Part shown: positions 21,945 through 22,181 of the stretch, piece after piece
How positions within the stretch are numbered: position 1 is the first letter of the stretch
Layout of the letters: every line of letters begins with the position of its first letter
Assembly: GCA_010093485.1 (NCBI GenBank)
Contig: MU001510.1
Location: 1,161,196-1,183,376 of the forward strand
Direction: 5' to 3'
DNA from: Karstenula rhodostoma CBS 690.94
Taxonomy: Eukaryota > Ascomycota > Dothideomycetes > Pleosporales > Didymosphaeriaceae
Length of the DNA: 22,181 bases
The notes under the pieces: generated by a model
Told to the model about the DNA's origin: nothing
Databases searched by the model: none
The model's input: the letters and a program-made list of their open reading frames with translations, nothing else
Program-made: the position numbers and the translations under genes

Positions 21945-22181
21945 ATAAAAACTTCTATAAATATAGTTAAAATAATATAAACTTACTATTATAAAACCTT
22001 TTATAGACTTATTTAAAGTAATATAAACTTAATTTTATAAAAACTTCTATAAATATAGTTAAAGTAATATAAACTTACTATTATAAAACCTTCTATAGAC
22101 TTATTTAAAGTAATATAAACTTAATTTTATAAAAACTTCTATAAATATAATTAAAGTAATATAAACTTAACTTTATATAAA
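21945..22181 (+). repeat. 92-bp tandem repeat, right block, runs off window
   Basis: ACTTCTATAAATATA starts at 21951, 22043 and 22135, again exactly 92 bases apart; the unit contains AGTAATATAAACTTACTATT and TAAAACCTTCTATAGACTTA. Adjacent units are almost identical. The period equals that of the left block and both share TATAAACTT/CTTCTATAAA words, so they are probably variants of one satellite. The array is cut by the end of the window, so its length is unknown. Confidence 0.88.

Larger units (their letters stand above)
1..22181. other. RIP-saturated AT-rich block
   Basis: Seen: CA and TG dinucleotides are almost missing over the whole window (none in bases 1-180, one in 1-300), TA is the dominant dinucleotide, and CG still occurs in many places. 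In every traceable reading frame the interrupting stops are TAA or TAG and very rarely TGA; Tyr stands where zinc or catalytic His/Cys would be and Ile where Met would be. Known: repeat-induced point mutation in Pezizomycotina converts CpA to TpA on both strands of duplicated DNA. Inference: the entire window has passed through many RIP cycles, is non-coding today and is probably heterochromatic. Deamination of methylated CpG alone would not give this pattern because CG is not the depleted dinucleotide. Confidence 0.95.

Noticed and set aside
20830..22181. Possible telomere repeats or replication origin
   Set aside because: No TTAGGG-like array is present; the AT-rich 92-bp repeats alone do not establish either function.
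1..22181. Mitochondrial or AT-rich bacterial/protist genome
   Set aside because: AT-richness there does not selectively remove CA and TG while keeping CG, nor leave large nuclear-type helicase genes with CAA/CAG/TGG-derived stops.
1..22181. LTR retrotransposon (reverse transcriptase, integrase) despite gag-like zinc knuckles
   Set aside because: In the frames I read I found no reverse transcriptase or integrase motif, and the knuckles continue in frame into an SF1 helicase. Not every frame of the spacers was read exhaustively.

Overview
The window is an extremely AT-rich stretch, almost certainly from a filamentous ascomycete (Pezizomycotina) genome, that has been mutated close to saturation by repeat-induced point mutation (RIP). 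CA and TG dinucleotides are nearly absent (none in the first 180 bases, one in the first 300), TA is hugely over-represented, and CG survives. This is what C-to-T change at CpA on both strands produces. ATG, CAA, CAG and TGG codons have therefore vanished and no intact gene remains. Genes can still be traced as long frames in which nearly every stop is TAA or TAG (from CAA, CAG or TGG), His and Cys codons read as Tyr, and Met reads as Ile. All gene calls below come from reading such frames by hand; family names rest on motif order and spacing, not on a database search.

Layout: about 1-2100 holds a decayed, unidentified basic coding frame on the minus strand. About 2160-6640 (+) is a decayed RecQ-like helicase with a C2H2-like N-terminal motif, the architecture of fungal telomere-linked helicases. 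A further decayed frame runs at 6962-7680 (+). From 7690 to 10330 there is no recognisable gene apart from one short minus-strand coding remnant, but there are two arrays of a 50-bp unit in opposite orientation. About 14824 down to 10330 (-) is a decayed SNF2-family ATPase. A 1.1-kb divergent spacer with direct repeats follows. About 15960-20403 (+) is a decayed SF1 (UPF1/AAA_12-like) helicase carrying five CCHC zinc knuckles at its N terminus and a Ser/Asn-rich tail. The right end (about 20830-22181) is gene-free and carries two blocks of a 92-bp repeat.

Three nucleic-acid helicases/translocases of different families lie side by side: RecQ (SF2), SNF2 (SF2) and UPF1-like (SF1). Telomere-linked RecQ helicases normally sit next to telomeres, so a subtelomeric location or a subtelomere-derived segment is the simplest reading. 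RIP acts on duplicated DNA, so each block probably belonged to a multicopy family. Whether the helicases were ever parts of one mobile or subtelomeric unit is inference.
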